From Trichosphaerium sp. ATCC 40318 (lineage: Eukaryota > Discosea > Flabellinia > Trichosidae), in NCBI GenBank assembly GCA_038496445.1, contig JALMLS010000446.1:79056-143055 (forward strand): a stretch of DNA of 64,000 nucleotides. Reading direction: 5' to 3'. Made by a program: the position numbers and the translations under genes. A model generated the notes under the pieces. The model was not told the DNA's origin. It made no database searches and saw nothing but the letters and a program-made list of their open reading frames with translations. How positions within the stretch are numbered: the stretch's first letter is position 1; each line of letters starts with the position of its first letter. This document shows positions 22,536 to 33,579 of the stretch, piece by piece.

Positions 22536-25500
22536 ATGTTTGACATGCTTAAACAGGCTTGTAAACATTTAGCGTGTGCGTCAACGACAATGAGATACGG
22601 TAGAAAGTATTCCAAACAATGGGGTAGGGCAATCATTTACCCTAAAAACGTAGGCAATTAACCGTTGTACATAGCCTCCCCTACGCCCTATGTTGTAGCG
22701 TTTTACATCGCTGTAACGTTTCTTGGTACATATTTGTTCTACAGGCACGACTTTGATACTGTACGTCGTATAAACAATATATTTAGACTCCCTACGCCAA
22801 AACCAGCGTCGGCGCCTCTCACCGAGTTTTCTGAAGCGCGTGGCAAGTAAAGTTGTTTAAAAATCCTTTGTAACGAGCTCTTTAGCGCTTGAACATGTCA
22901 AGCGTATTACTCAGCTTGGTCCTCGCACTACAGGAAGCGTAAATAACGAATTGGTCACACCAGAATATTTGCTTGAAGTATTGAATAAAATCAAGAACTC
23001 TGCGAACGGAGCTTGGCATATAGAGATTGAAACACAACGTCCAACAGGAGCATTCAATCTTCAGTTTTTAGACCATACATTCACTAGCTACTACCAAAAT
23101 ATAACAAATATATTACTACGCATGTCTAGGAGAGGTAATCTAGCCAGTTTTTTATCAAATGATAAAATCAGTGACATCTGCAATGTGTCAAAAAAAAAAA
23201 AAACCATTCCGAAAAATTTCTTCTTTTTTGACATGTTTTTTTTTCTAGGTTATAAAGGAAAGGTTAATGCTTTGTTATTTTCTTCTCATTTTGACTCCGC
23301 ACTTGGAAGCCCAGCTGTACACATTTATTTAAATTATTAAAGCAGTTCTAACTTGTAAAAAGGCTTCAGATGACGCAGCGAACATTGGAACAATGGTGGA
23401 GGTATGTTAGTACTTTTTTTGTGATTTGTTTTCTTGAGATAATATTTGATGAATCACTCATATTGCCTTCTTGTAGATTGCTAGATGTTTGTCTGTGTCA
23501 GAGCCTACAAAAAATGCCGTTATATTTAACTTCAATGGAGCTGAAGAGACAATTCTTCAGGTACAAGCTTTTAAAGCAAGTTTTTTTTGGAACAATTTTC
23601 CTTACATTTGAGCACTAAAGGCCAGTCATGGATTTATTACTCAACACTCATGGGCTAAGAGTATACGAGGATTTATAAATTTAGAGAGTTCGGGTGCTGG
23701 AGGGCGAGAAATTGTTTTCCAGGTAAAACCTTAAGTTCTGACTTATGGTCGCATTGACTATTTTGTTTTTACTTTTAGACTGGACCTCAACATGCCTGGT
23801 TAATCCGTTCGTATGCACAAGCTGTACCTAGACCACATAGTTCTATTGCAGGACAAGAAATATTCCAATCCGGAGTAATTCCATCTGATACCGTACGCAA
23901 CAAGCAAAGCGAAAAAATAAAGCACTTCCCTCGCTAACTTTTGTTTAAGGATTTCCGTATCTACAGAGACTATGGCGGTATCCCTGGTATTGATGCTGCG
24001 TACATAGCAAATGGTTGGGTATATCATACGCCCTTGGATGATGTTAATCATCTTGGAGTTGGAGCTGTACAACATACTGGTGATAACTTCCTTGCTTTGG
24101 CAAAATTTCTTCTCAACTCTGACGTTTTATACAACCATGACAAATACGCTGAAGAAACAGCTGTATTTCATGATGTATTTGGATCATTCATGATTATAAT
24201 GTCACGTGAAACTGCTTTTATTTTTAACTGTGTTACTATAATTGGAGCACTCCTTGTGATTGTTTTGAAAGGTTGGTTCACCTTTGAACTTGTCAAAACG
24301 TTCTTTCTGCACATTGTACGTTATGCTTTCTTTCAGGGTTTTCTTCCTTCTTGCTGTTTTCAAAGAAACCTTTTTACTTTGGAATTGGATAAGCAAAGAG
24401 CTGATTAATCTTCGTGTAGGTTTCTCTTGTTTTGGGTGTTATCTGCGCTGTTGCTGTTGCATTATTCCAAGTGTTTATTTTACAAAGACCGATGTCGTGG
24501 TATCACTCAGTGCCTTTAGCAATGTCATTATTCTGCACATCTGCAGGTATAGGCGTATGTAAGTACAACTACAAGGCACAATACAAAAGAAATTTTTGTG
24601 CTAAAGTTCTGTTCATAGGTTTCGTGCATAGTACCTTCATCTCTAGCGTTAAAAAGAACGCTGTTCAAACAGAACGTGAAGTTTTTGTTTCTGGAGTATT
24701 ATTATGGATCGTTCTATTGTCTGCTGCTACACTAGGTGGCTTGGTAAGTTAATACTATTACTTACCTTAGAAGTTAATCAATTAACTAATGGTGTAGGGT
24801 TCTGCTTTCATACTTAGTTACTGGGTTGCTTTTCCAATAATTTTCCGTTTAATTTCTTCTTTTTTTAAACCTGGTGCACTTAGTTATGCACTAACATTAG
24901 CAGGTAAATAATAGGTTATCTTTATTGTAAATAACGCACTCTTTAGGTCAATTCTTTCCTGTCATTATGATAATTTTACACTTGTTTCCAGTATGGTTGA
25001 CTTTCATTGCAAGTACGGGATTACCTTGGTTAGATTATTTAGTTGCTGATGTCATGTTTAGTCACTGGAAGGAGTGGCACAACTGTAATCTCAGATATTG
25101 TTGTATCTATTCTTGTTTCTTTTCCATCTTTATTACTTATATCAATTGCAATCAGTTTGATACACTTAAAACCAGGAGACTGGAAAAAAATTCAAATGGT
25201 TTTGGTACAAGCTTTAACTTTTTTGGTCTCTTTTTGCTGATTTTTTACTTAGGTGGCAATTCTTATTGTTGCTATTACTATATCTCTCTTGCATGGACCG
25301 TACTCAAGTGAAGCGCCAAAACGCGCCTTTGGACAGCATATACAGCGTACATTTTACGACCATAATAACAACGTGCTTAAAGAAGGTATGATAAGTAAGC
25401 TAAGTGCTAAGATTAATTTTTTTTTAAAGACTCAGGCATTTGGCTGAATGCGTTTGATTACAATGCACTAAAGCCATTTAAATCATTAAAATCAGATGTG

Positions 25501-26220
25501 TATGACCTATCTAAAATGGAGCACTTCCCACAAGATGAGGATGGTGTCTACGGGAACTTTCCATGGTACCACAACTACTGAAAAAAAACCTCCGAACGTT
25601 TAAAAGTTAATAGGTATCTACGAGTAAGAAAGATGGTTCAAGAACATTGGTATATCCCATGTGATCCTCCTTCTCTACAAAGACCACGTTTGGTTCTTAC
25701 TAGCGATGTGACTACTAGTGGTGTCCGAAGAATGGACTTCAAAGGTATGAACTTATTATGTTCTACTTTTTTTCTAACTTTTGGATTTTTTAGTCACAGG
25801 AGCACCACAGATGACTTTTTATCTACAACCTTCTGACGGACAGATCAATAAATGGTCTCTAACTAATGACACACCAAAAAGTAAGTATAAAAACGCCTCA
25901 AGACACTCAATCCGGTTAAAATTGCTAATTTTTGACAAGTCAAACAAAAAAAAAAATAGCTCCTAACTTTCTTGGTAGACAAACATACAAGCGACTTTTT
26001 TATCTTATTCGCAAGTGGTAAAGTAGATGATACATCTCTTGACTTTTGGATTGAGATAGACCCAAAAGCATCTCTACAATTCGCAGTGTCAAGTCATTAC
26101 CTCTCTAACCAAGAGGGTAAGCCTCTTCAAGATTTACTCGCTATGATGCCAAAGTGGGTAGCGCCTGTAACTTGGACAGCGATGTGGGCTCACTGGATGT
26201 TCCCTGCCAGTACACAATGA
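22536..26220 (+). CDS. ERMP1-like endoplasmic reticulum M28 metallopeptidase
   Basis: The predicted order is a short basic N-terminus, one anchor helix ([19 protein letters not shown]), an M28 peptidase domain, six or more helices and a C-terminal lumenal domain. The start of M28 is clear ([20 protein letters not shown]). Metal and catalytic residues look intact: [17 protein letters not shown] gives the first His and the bridging Asp, NGAEE gives catalytic and ligand Glu, [10 protein letters not shown] and VYHTPLDD give the last ligands. The last exons ([19 protein letters not shown], then [20 protein letters not shown]) match the C-terminal region of this family. ERMP1 acts in ER protein processing and stress responses. 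The first coding exon is inferred: the frame [16 protein letters not shown] from 22536, spliced at GGGGTAGGG. One intron (22843-22885) uses a GC donor. About 900 residues, normal for the family. Confidence 0.85.
22843..22885 (+). other. GC-AG intron in the ERMP1-like gene
   Basis: The exon ends GCGCGTG and the intron begins GCAAGTAAAG, ending CTCTTTAG. Only this GC donor keeps the reading frame into ALEHVKRI and gives the conserved M28 start. The nearby GTAAAG would shift the frame into a stop. The length is 43 bases. GC-AG introns are a known minority class. Confidence 0.7.
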
Positions 26221-26617
26221 CGAAAATTCACACTTTAGAGTCTACAAAATAAAATGAAGTAAGAGAGTTTTGGTGCTACGCGTCGTACGCTAGCGCGTCA
26301 ATACGTTAGTACAAAAAGTGTCTACAAGATATCTTTTTTTTAAGTATCCTAAGAAAAGCGTACACACGCTTTAGTTTTGCGCTACGCGATTTCTGGGCGA
26401 ACAGGGCACTTCAAGTGTTGTTTATGCTACTTTTTTTGTAGAATGGACTTGTTTGTCTACGCGCTAACAGTTAATACGTGAGTGTTCAGTTTGGGTGTTT
26501 ATAAGGCGAACCGATGCTATGATAAAATGGGAGGAAGTGACTTAATTTAGATTGATGATTTAATTTTTTTAATCGCACCGTTACACGCTTGAAGAGAATT
26601 CAACGTACTTGAAAGTT
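26221..26617. other. Intergenic, no gene seen
   Basis: This gap between two same-strand genes should hold the ERMP1 3' end and the promoter of the next gene. It includes a CG-rich patch (acgcgtcgtacgctagcgcg near 26278). Nothing else was recognised. Confidence 0.4.
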
Positions 26618-29000
26618 ATGAAACTACTTCTACTTATCGTACTGGTATTATACTCCGGTACAAAAAAAAAACGATCGTACAAAAATTAAAGCCTTACGCC
26701 CTTCTGTTAGGAACTACTTTTGCCCAAGGAGTAGGCATTGACTGTGAGTCTTTCGATTGGACGTCATGGTTGAATGGTTGTAGCGAAGAAATCGCTAGAT
26801 ACTCTAATACAACCCTACAGGTATGTGGTTTACTAGAGTCAATGGTTATACGCCATTAATCTAAGTACCAACCGAGTTTTTTCAAAAAAAACTTCTTGTT
26901 GTTTTTTGACGTCATACTAGCCAGATTCAATTCTTATTGCAGATGGCTTACCCACTCTCGCACCAAATGTTTTCCGTAAAGAAACTAAACGCACTTACGA
27001 AACATCCGATTTTATGATTGAGGAGGGAAGAGTGCCCGGAGTGTGTCCGCCTCTTTCGGAATGCACTGACAGCTTCAGAGACAATGCAGAAACAATTGCT
27101 TATTGTACTTCAAGTACAGCTCTTGCAGAGGCGAAAAGAAGTTTATCAATCGCAAGAGTCGCTGAAGTACCAGTAAAGAGCGTTATTAGATTTCTCCGGG
27201 AACAATGGCACGTGACAAAAAAAAAGGAAAAAAATCCACAAAAAAATCCAAAAATATCCAAAAAAATAACTTTTTTTTTCTAGTTTTCCTTTATACGATA
27301 GAAACTGTGAAATACGTCATTTGTTCAAATTCAGAGTATTCGCAAATTCTGTTATAGAGCATTGCTTTGAACAAGAAAATATCCTCGATGGTGGTGTTTG
27401 CTCAGAGGCATGTGAGCAATCATTTCGCGGACTTGCAAATATGGCAAGAATTTGTGTTCATAGACCTTCTGTACTTTTGACAATGACTCGATTCAGACCA
27501 CTTATTATGAGAAGAAGAGAAGCATGTGAGGTTGAAAATCTATCTGACTGTAGTTCATTATTATGGCGCGTTGGTACACTATTCACAACGTGTTTAAAGA
27601 CTCGTGACACACCAGCAGTACGTAACAGTTCTTGACAATCAAACCAAGTGACAACAACTACTTTGCTAAGTAATCACGTTTTATAATTTAGGTATGTACA
27701 GATGAATGCAGGAATGCTCGTATAGCTTCAAGCAGATACATAAACCACTGTGCAAATGAAAACCCAGGCATGTTGCCTAATGAGAACAGAGCCAGAATCG
27801 TCGAGATCGATGAAGCTTGTGACTTACTGCGTCACGGTGTCATCGAAGTTACAGAAGAGAATGAGGGTAAACATCTAAGAACTGTCACAGCACACCCGAT
27901 CGATTTACCAGGAGTAACATTAGCAGACGTATGTGTGTTTCTGTTTCTTTTTTATAACTTGAAGAAGAAACTGCATTTCATCACTTTTTGGTCTTTCTGA
28001 ACTCTCAATTTCGCCTGTTAATATTATTTGTAGTGTGTAGCCGACGTCAAGAGTGACACAGAGAAAGCTCCGGCTATGACATGTACTTTTGATGGATGTC
28101 AAAGTGGTGCAAAGACAACGATGGAGATGATTTTCGATAGAGTTTCAGATTGCACTGAATCTGATATTGATTCTCCGGATACTTGTGCTTCTCGAGATTT
28201 AATCGCGGATGGATCCGGTGACATTGCCATAGATATGGCTAAAGGAACAGCGAATGCTGATAAGGAAACTGGACGTGACGGTAACGGAACGGAAGTTGTT
28301 TCAAGTGTTCAACAAGTTGTTTTTGATGATGGCTGTACAATTAATTTCAGACAACGCAGTGCCTCTGGTACTGCATATGATGAGTCTGATAATGCTGTTC
28401 TTGGTATTGGCCTTGAAACAACTTTATCAATGGAACAATGCGTTAAAAAAACTAACATAACTTCAACGTACGTAAACAATCATTATCAAACTGTTACAAT
28501 TACATTGCGAAAAAAGGAAAAAAAAAACTTGTGCAATCTAACTTTCGTTTAGGCGTGTTGTTTCAGTTCACGTCCGTTGCGATGGTCAACTAGGATCTCT
28601 AATGGACGACCCAGATAATAGCGACTATAAAATGATGACATGTGGTTGTCATGGCGTCTTCAGAGCTAGAACGACTGGAACTTGTGTTACTTGGGAAGGT
28701 GTTGTTCGTGATATTGCCTACACTCTTAAAGTAGGAACATCTAACCCAGAAGTTGAAGAAAAACATGGCGCTTTAACAGGGAATATGCAGCAAGTTCGTA
28801 TTTTTGCTATTCTTGAAGGAATTCATAATTGTGAGATTCTTGAATGGGATCCATCAATAACAATAGATGATGATAAACTATCCACTATTGATATACCTCC
28901 TTTTTCTCCAATGGCTATTGTACAACCTCCAAGCAGTGTTTACAAATTGAGCGCTTGTTTGATGATCATTATGCTGATGACTATGTTATTATTATTGTAA
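26618..29000 (+). CDS. Large Cys-rich secreted or surface-anchored protein
   Basis: The start gives a signal peptide (MKLLLLIVLVLYS). Exons through 29000 encode a roughly 600-residue extracellular protein with many cysteines in repeated CxxxC-like settings, such as GVCPPLSECTDSFRDNAE, GVCSEACEQSFRGLANMARI, VCTDECRNARIASSRYINHC and CTFDGCQSGAKTTME. The C-terminus is strongly hydrophobic after a small-residue stretch (YKLSACLMIIMLMTMLLLL), fitting a GPI-attachment signal or a terminal membrane helix. Similar Cys spacing in three or four segments suggests internal repeats of about 80 to 100 residues. I do not recognise the family. A cell-surface binding, coat or adhesion role is inference. Introns are small and T-rich, and edges near 27200-27330 are approximate. 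Confidence 0.68.
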
Positions 29001-29274
29001 CAGACGACAAGGTAGAATTGTAAAGCGAAAAATAAAATATCGAAATTGTCTTCAACTGCTATTGCTTTCTTCAAAGAACAGCTTAGTTTAAAAATAGAAC
29101 GCTCTCCAAAAGGTAACCAACTATTTAATTGACCCAGACTTGTGCCCTGCACAACAGGCAGATAGTATACTATACTGGCTTAACTTCAGCAAGAGGCATA
29201 AGGCATCAGATAATCGGTTTCATGGAACGTTGGTGCGTTAAGCTAAAATAGAGGCACAATTATAATATCACCTA

Positions 29275-30005
29275 ATGATAACCACAAACAGTAACGCGCA
29301 AGCAATTAAGGGCGTAGTAGTAGGAGATGTCGCTGTCGGTAAAACATGCCTTTTAATTTCATACACTTCAAATGCGTTCCCTTGTGAATATACACCAAAC
29401 GTACGTACTGTTGGTGTATATGCTATTTAACCTATTTATGATCCTATTCTAACCAAAAGTCAGGTTTTTGGCAATTACAACGCAAATATAACAGTAGACA
29501 ATACGCCAATCAAACTCGGACTTTGGGATATAAGCCGAGAAGAGACTGATCGTACACGCCCAATAACATACCCACAAACGGATGTTTTCTTGGCATGCTT
29601 TTCTATTGTCTCCCCGTCATCGTTTAACAACATAAGCGAAAAGGTATTCAAAAGCGACAAACATGTTAACATTTTGATGTCCTGATCCGCTTGCAAACAT
29701 TTGTCTTACGAAACCTTTAGTGGATCCCTGAACTATCGCTTCACTGCCCTAAGGTTCCTGTGGTTCTCGTTGGCACTAAACTAGACCTACGAGATAACGA
29801 AGAAGCAAAACGAATACTAGCAAATAAGAAACAAGCGCCAATAACATACGAACAAGGTCTTTCATTGTTGAAAGAGATTGGCGGAACAAAATACATTGAA
29901 TGCTCAGCGTTAACACTACAAGGTATCAAACACGTATTTGATGAGGCAGTACGAGCGGTTATAAGCCCAAAGAAGACAAATAAGAATAACTGCATAATAT
30001 TATAA
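29275..30005 (+). CDS. Atypical Rac/Rho-family GTPase with altered catalytic residues
   Basis: Three exons encode about 195 residues from [18 protein letters not shown] to the CAAX box CIIL, a geranylgeranylation type. Rho family identity is clear from [29 protein letters not shown] (G4 motif intact), [20 protein letters not shown] (G5 intact) and the Rho insert region. Key residues differ. The P-loop reads GDVAVGKT, so the position equal to Rac Gly12 is Val. The switch I Thr35 position is Asn (EYTPN then VFGNY), and the effector-loop Asp38 position is Gly. Switch II reads DISREE instead of DTAGQE, changing Ala59, Gly60 and Gln61. Loss of Gly12 and Gln61 normally blocks GTP hydrolysis, as in the Rnd and RhoH group. 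Loss of Thr35 and Asp38 would weaken normal effector contact. A constitutively GTP-bound or scaffold-type role is inference. Confidence 0.9.
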
Positions 30006-30394
30006 ACGCGCTGCCTTCGCGGTGTATCAATAGGAAAATATTTTTGGCGAAATGTGAAAAAAACAAGAAAGACAACCATGTACTACAAAAAAGAAACAAA
30101 ATCAAAATCTTATCCAAAAAAAAAAAAGTTTCTATTTTTTGCACGTGTCATAGATAACAGAATCCCAATTTGTTGCTCCTATTATGATAGAAAAACATTA
30201 TTCTTGCTTGTAGCATTATTTTGGAGTAATGAAGTGGTTGGTTAACACCAACAGTTCGATCTTCTAAAAAAATTTTCTTCATTGCATTTTTTTGTCATTT
30301 GACATGTGTCACAATTAATAGGTTTAGTTACAAATACATTAAGCTCTTCGCAAAGGAGTACTATTAGCTTCAGAGTGTTGTGGTTTTTTGGCGC
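30006..30394. other. Convergent 3' region
   Basis: This gap lies between the 3' ends of the Rho gene and the basic-protein gene. It holds A-rich and T-rich tracts and one CACGTG. No gene was recognised. Confidence 0.4.
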
Positions 30395-30911
30395 TTATTT
30401 TTTCGCTATTTTTTTTGATGCCTCTTTAGATGCAGCTCTTACACTTCTCCTTGGACCCTTTTTCTTTGGTGAGGCTTTTGAGACGCTACTTTTTCTTTTC
30501 CCAACTGTCTTTCGTGGAGCCTTTCGTGGAGTCTTTTTTGGCGTTCTTTTCGTAGGTTTAGTTACTTTACGCACTATAGGCGCTTCAGAGCGCCTTCGCG
30601 ACGTTTTTGACGAACCGCGTTTTGCTCTTATTGCCTCTCTTTTTAGTACTGACCCTCGCTGTAGCTTATCCCTTAATTCGTTAATCTCTTCCTACGCCAA
30701 TGTTAACAACTAAAAACAACATCTGTAACCGACATACGTCCAATTTTTCTTTCTCATCTTTCAGCGCCTTCGTTGCCTCTTTTTCGCTTTCTACTGTTTC
30801 TTTTAGGTCTAAACACTCTTCATCGTCTTGTAACTCGTCTTCAGGGTCAAAAATATCGTATTCTTTGTATTTCTCATGAGAGACGCCTAGGCGCTCTTCA
30901 GGTGTTGCCAT
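30395..30911 (-). CDS. Acidic coiled-coil plus Lys/Arg-rich (histone-H1-like) protein
   Basis: The start at 30911 gives MATPEERLGVSHEKYKEYDI, then an acidic helical segment (DPEDELQDDEECLDLKETVE) and a coil (EKEATKALKDEKEKLD, then EEINELRDKLQRGS). A short intron with a GTATGT donor and GGCGTAG acceptor interrupts it. The C-terminal half is strongly basic with Lys-Pro and Ser-Pro-like units: KVTKPTKRTPKKTPRKAPRK and SKASPKKKGPRRSVRAASKE. This pattern matches histone H1 tails and other linker-type chromatin proteins, which bind DNA through AKP-like repeats. No globular winged-helix domain is visible, so it is not a standard H1. Nuclear DNA binding is likely but inferred. Length is about 155 residues. 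Confidence 0.65.
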
Positions 30912-31093
30912 TCACTCAAATTCAAGCTGTCCCATGTTAAGGTGCGAGTTGAGCTTAATTCCGGCGCGAACGATTGTAGAAGCCAAGCTTCTTACGCTAC
31001 AGTTGTGCTACGACTGTGCCATAGCGTCTGAGTGACGAAAAAGACATGTGGCTCGAACAAATAGAACAACTTTAGGCAAATACGTTATTGCTC

Positions 31094-33282
31094 ATGTCTG
31101 TACCACTGCGTAAGGCATTACACTATCCCAGTGTACGAAATACTAGCGTTGGTTACTCAACAGAATTACATCCAACATTTACAACCATCAAAGAGCTTGA
31201 AAAGGCAAAAAAGCGCGTCAAAAGGCACGTAATAAGCAACTAGTACCTATTAACCGAAAAAAGAGCTACTGTACCAGATTGGACCTCCAGAGCTTATCAA
31301 TTGGCCAAATTAGATGATATCAGTCACGCGTGTAATATAAAACAGCTCTCTGGATGGTATGCTCTTGGATATGATGACTTTGTAGAGCATGGTGCATCAG
31401 GCTTGCTGTACGGATCAAACAATGGTGTTTACCTTACAAGTCTAGCTACCACTTTTCAAACTCGGTGTCAGGCTGTCTAATGGAGCTATATCCACACTAC
31501 AACTGGAAACCTTGGAGGTTCTCGTAAGTCAATAATCACGTGGTTTTATTCTCTTACTTGGTTGACATAGTTCAGCACCTCGACGTTTTTGGAAAGACAA
31601 AAATAATCAAAGGACACTTTTCAACGAAATTGGCAAAGCTATTAACGTTAAGTGTCTTGATGATTGGAATTGTGTTAGTATAGGTAGTCTTATATCTCGT
31701 GGAGCAAATGGAGTATTGTAAGGCTCAGCTATCATACCTGATGTGCCTATTACTTATATTCATTTTAACTTGTAGATTCTATTACAAAGGAGGTATAGTA
31801 GAGTGTTTGGATGCCTTGTACCCGAATCATTCTTTTAATTATGTTGGCGATAGCCCGGAAGCGTTTATAGGGTTACATAAATTGCGTAATGGCGCTCGAA
31901 CCGAACGAGAGTATGCTGTGAAATCCTTTTTTTTGTCTAATCACTTTATTGATAGAAATGAACCTGAACCTTTTTGGCAAACTTCTGATCGTTATCAAAT
32001 CAATTTGTGCGAAAAGGAATTAGAATTAAAAACTCTGGATGATTGGTATCATGTAAACGTACGAGAAATTCGTATGCGTGCCAGTACAGCTGTTACAAGG
32101 TAAGTAACAAAAACTCCTACAATTTTGTCCTTTTTTTTTTTCGATTTTAAACACGTTCTCGAGAACCTTCTCGTGTCCGTCAACTCCTGTATTTGAAATT
32201 AAGACTTATATTCATTCAGTGTAATGCTGGAAAACTGATTTTTTTTGTATTCTAGGATCAAGTCTATACCAAAACTTCTGAGTACTGTTTATCCTGATTA
32301 TAGTTGGGATTTAAATTCTTTTTATTGGCGTAATAAAGGTAAATTCAGTAATAAAGACAAGCGGCTGGATTTCCTTTTTAAGGTTCGTGATACTCTTGAT
32401 ATTACAAATCCTACAGCATGGTATGTTACTTGTTGATCATCGCTTGTTTTTTTGTTAACGATTTTAAAGGTATCGTGTTGCTGCAGAGCAACTTGGTAAG
32501 CTTGGTGGACATGGAATACTTGAACACTGGCCACAAGTTCTCTCCCTTGTTGATCCGAATTTTGACTGGAAGTGGGATAGATTTGTGTGGCGTGGAAAAC
32601 ATGCGAAGCAATGGTTCGTATTAGGAAATGTTTTTTTTACTATTGACATGTCATTTTAATGCTTGTTTAGGGCACTTCTTCAGTGTGTTAGAAATATATT
32701 TCCAGATAAAACAATCACAGAAGAACATAACGTTGGTAACAGTCTAAGCGATTTTGATGCTATAACTGTTGATATTTTCGTTCATGAGCTGAACCTTGCT
32801 ATTGAATATCAAGGTAATTACATCCTTTTTTATTGGATATTTTTTTCACTTCTGTGTTTTACACCATAAGTTTATGCTTCTAATATGTGCGTTGTTTAGG
32901 TGAACAACATTACACAGATCGGATATTTTCTGGTCATTTTTCGGCTGCACAAACTACTAGAGATGTTCAAAAAATTGCTTTGTGTAAGGAAGCAGGGATT
33001 TGCTTGGTTCCTATTTCTTATTCTTGGTCCCTTGATGAACCTACAATTATAGCAACTATAAAACACTATTATCCAGATATAGATATTAAAGTACCTTCGG
33101 GAGCTCGACCATTGCTTGATTCATCAATACCTGATGGCAGTACGCAAACGGTTTTTTTCTTCTTTTTTTCGTTTTGTTGAAACAACTTGCACAACTTGTC
33201 CAGTTTGACTTGATTCATATCTATTCTGAAATTGCATGTAGGTGTAAATTTGATGGGTGCTCAAGAGATAGTAGCTATGTGA
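31094..33282 (+). CDS. PD-(D/E)XK nuclease-like protein with tandem DWY repeats (copy 1)
   Basis: The start region is basic (MSVPLRKALHYPS). At least four repeats of about 65 to 70 residues follow. Each carries a D-W-Y or S-W-Y core, a G-x-x-x-L-L segment and an L-x3-YP-x3-W-x2-F end, for example KQLSGWYALGYDDFVEHGAS, SGCLMELYPHYNWKPWRF, KTLDDWYHVNVREIRMRAS and PKLLSTVYPDYSWDLNSFYW. The C-terminal module (ITVDIFVHELNLAIEYQGEQ then HYTDRIFSGHF and ALCKEAGICLVPISYSW) has the order of a restriction-endonuclease-like fold: D, then E-x-Q/K, then a His-rich loop and a strand. This resembles Vsr and DUF559 nucleases. The usual E-x-K is EYQ here, so activity is not certain. A diverged copy lies at 37141-39220. 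The end is approximate, with a last intron near 33140-33240 inferred. Confidence 0.72.
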
Positions 33283-33579
33283 GGGGGAAATAAAAGGTCA
33301 TAAACAAACAATACAAGCGAACAAATAAAACAATGTAAAAAAGGTAATCAAAAAAAACAAGAATCCATCTGCTATGCTACCCCAACGTCTTAAGTAAAAC
33401 ATTTTATTTTGTTCCAAACCCACACGCTGTTTCTGGACACGCTTGGTAAGTTGTAACACTTTGTACACATTTTCCTACCTTGATAAAGTGTCAACATCTT
33501 TCAAGCCATTTTAAGAAGTTCGTTGTTCTAATGCACGCCATAGTATCACTTTAGTGTTATCGTGAACAAAGGAAACGCC
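33283..33579. other. Intergenic
   Basis: This gap lies between the nuclease-like gene and the Frizzled-like gene, both on the plus strand. A-rich tracts are present and nothing else was recognised. Confidence 0.4.

Noticed and set aside
31400-33300. A CRISPR-like or restriction-modification system reading of the nuclease-like genes
   Set aside because: No direct-repeat array and no methylase partner. Intron-bearing genes point to a eukaryotic function.
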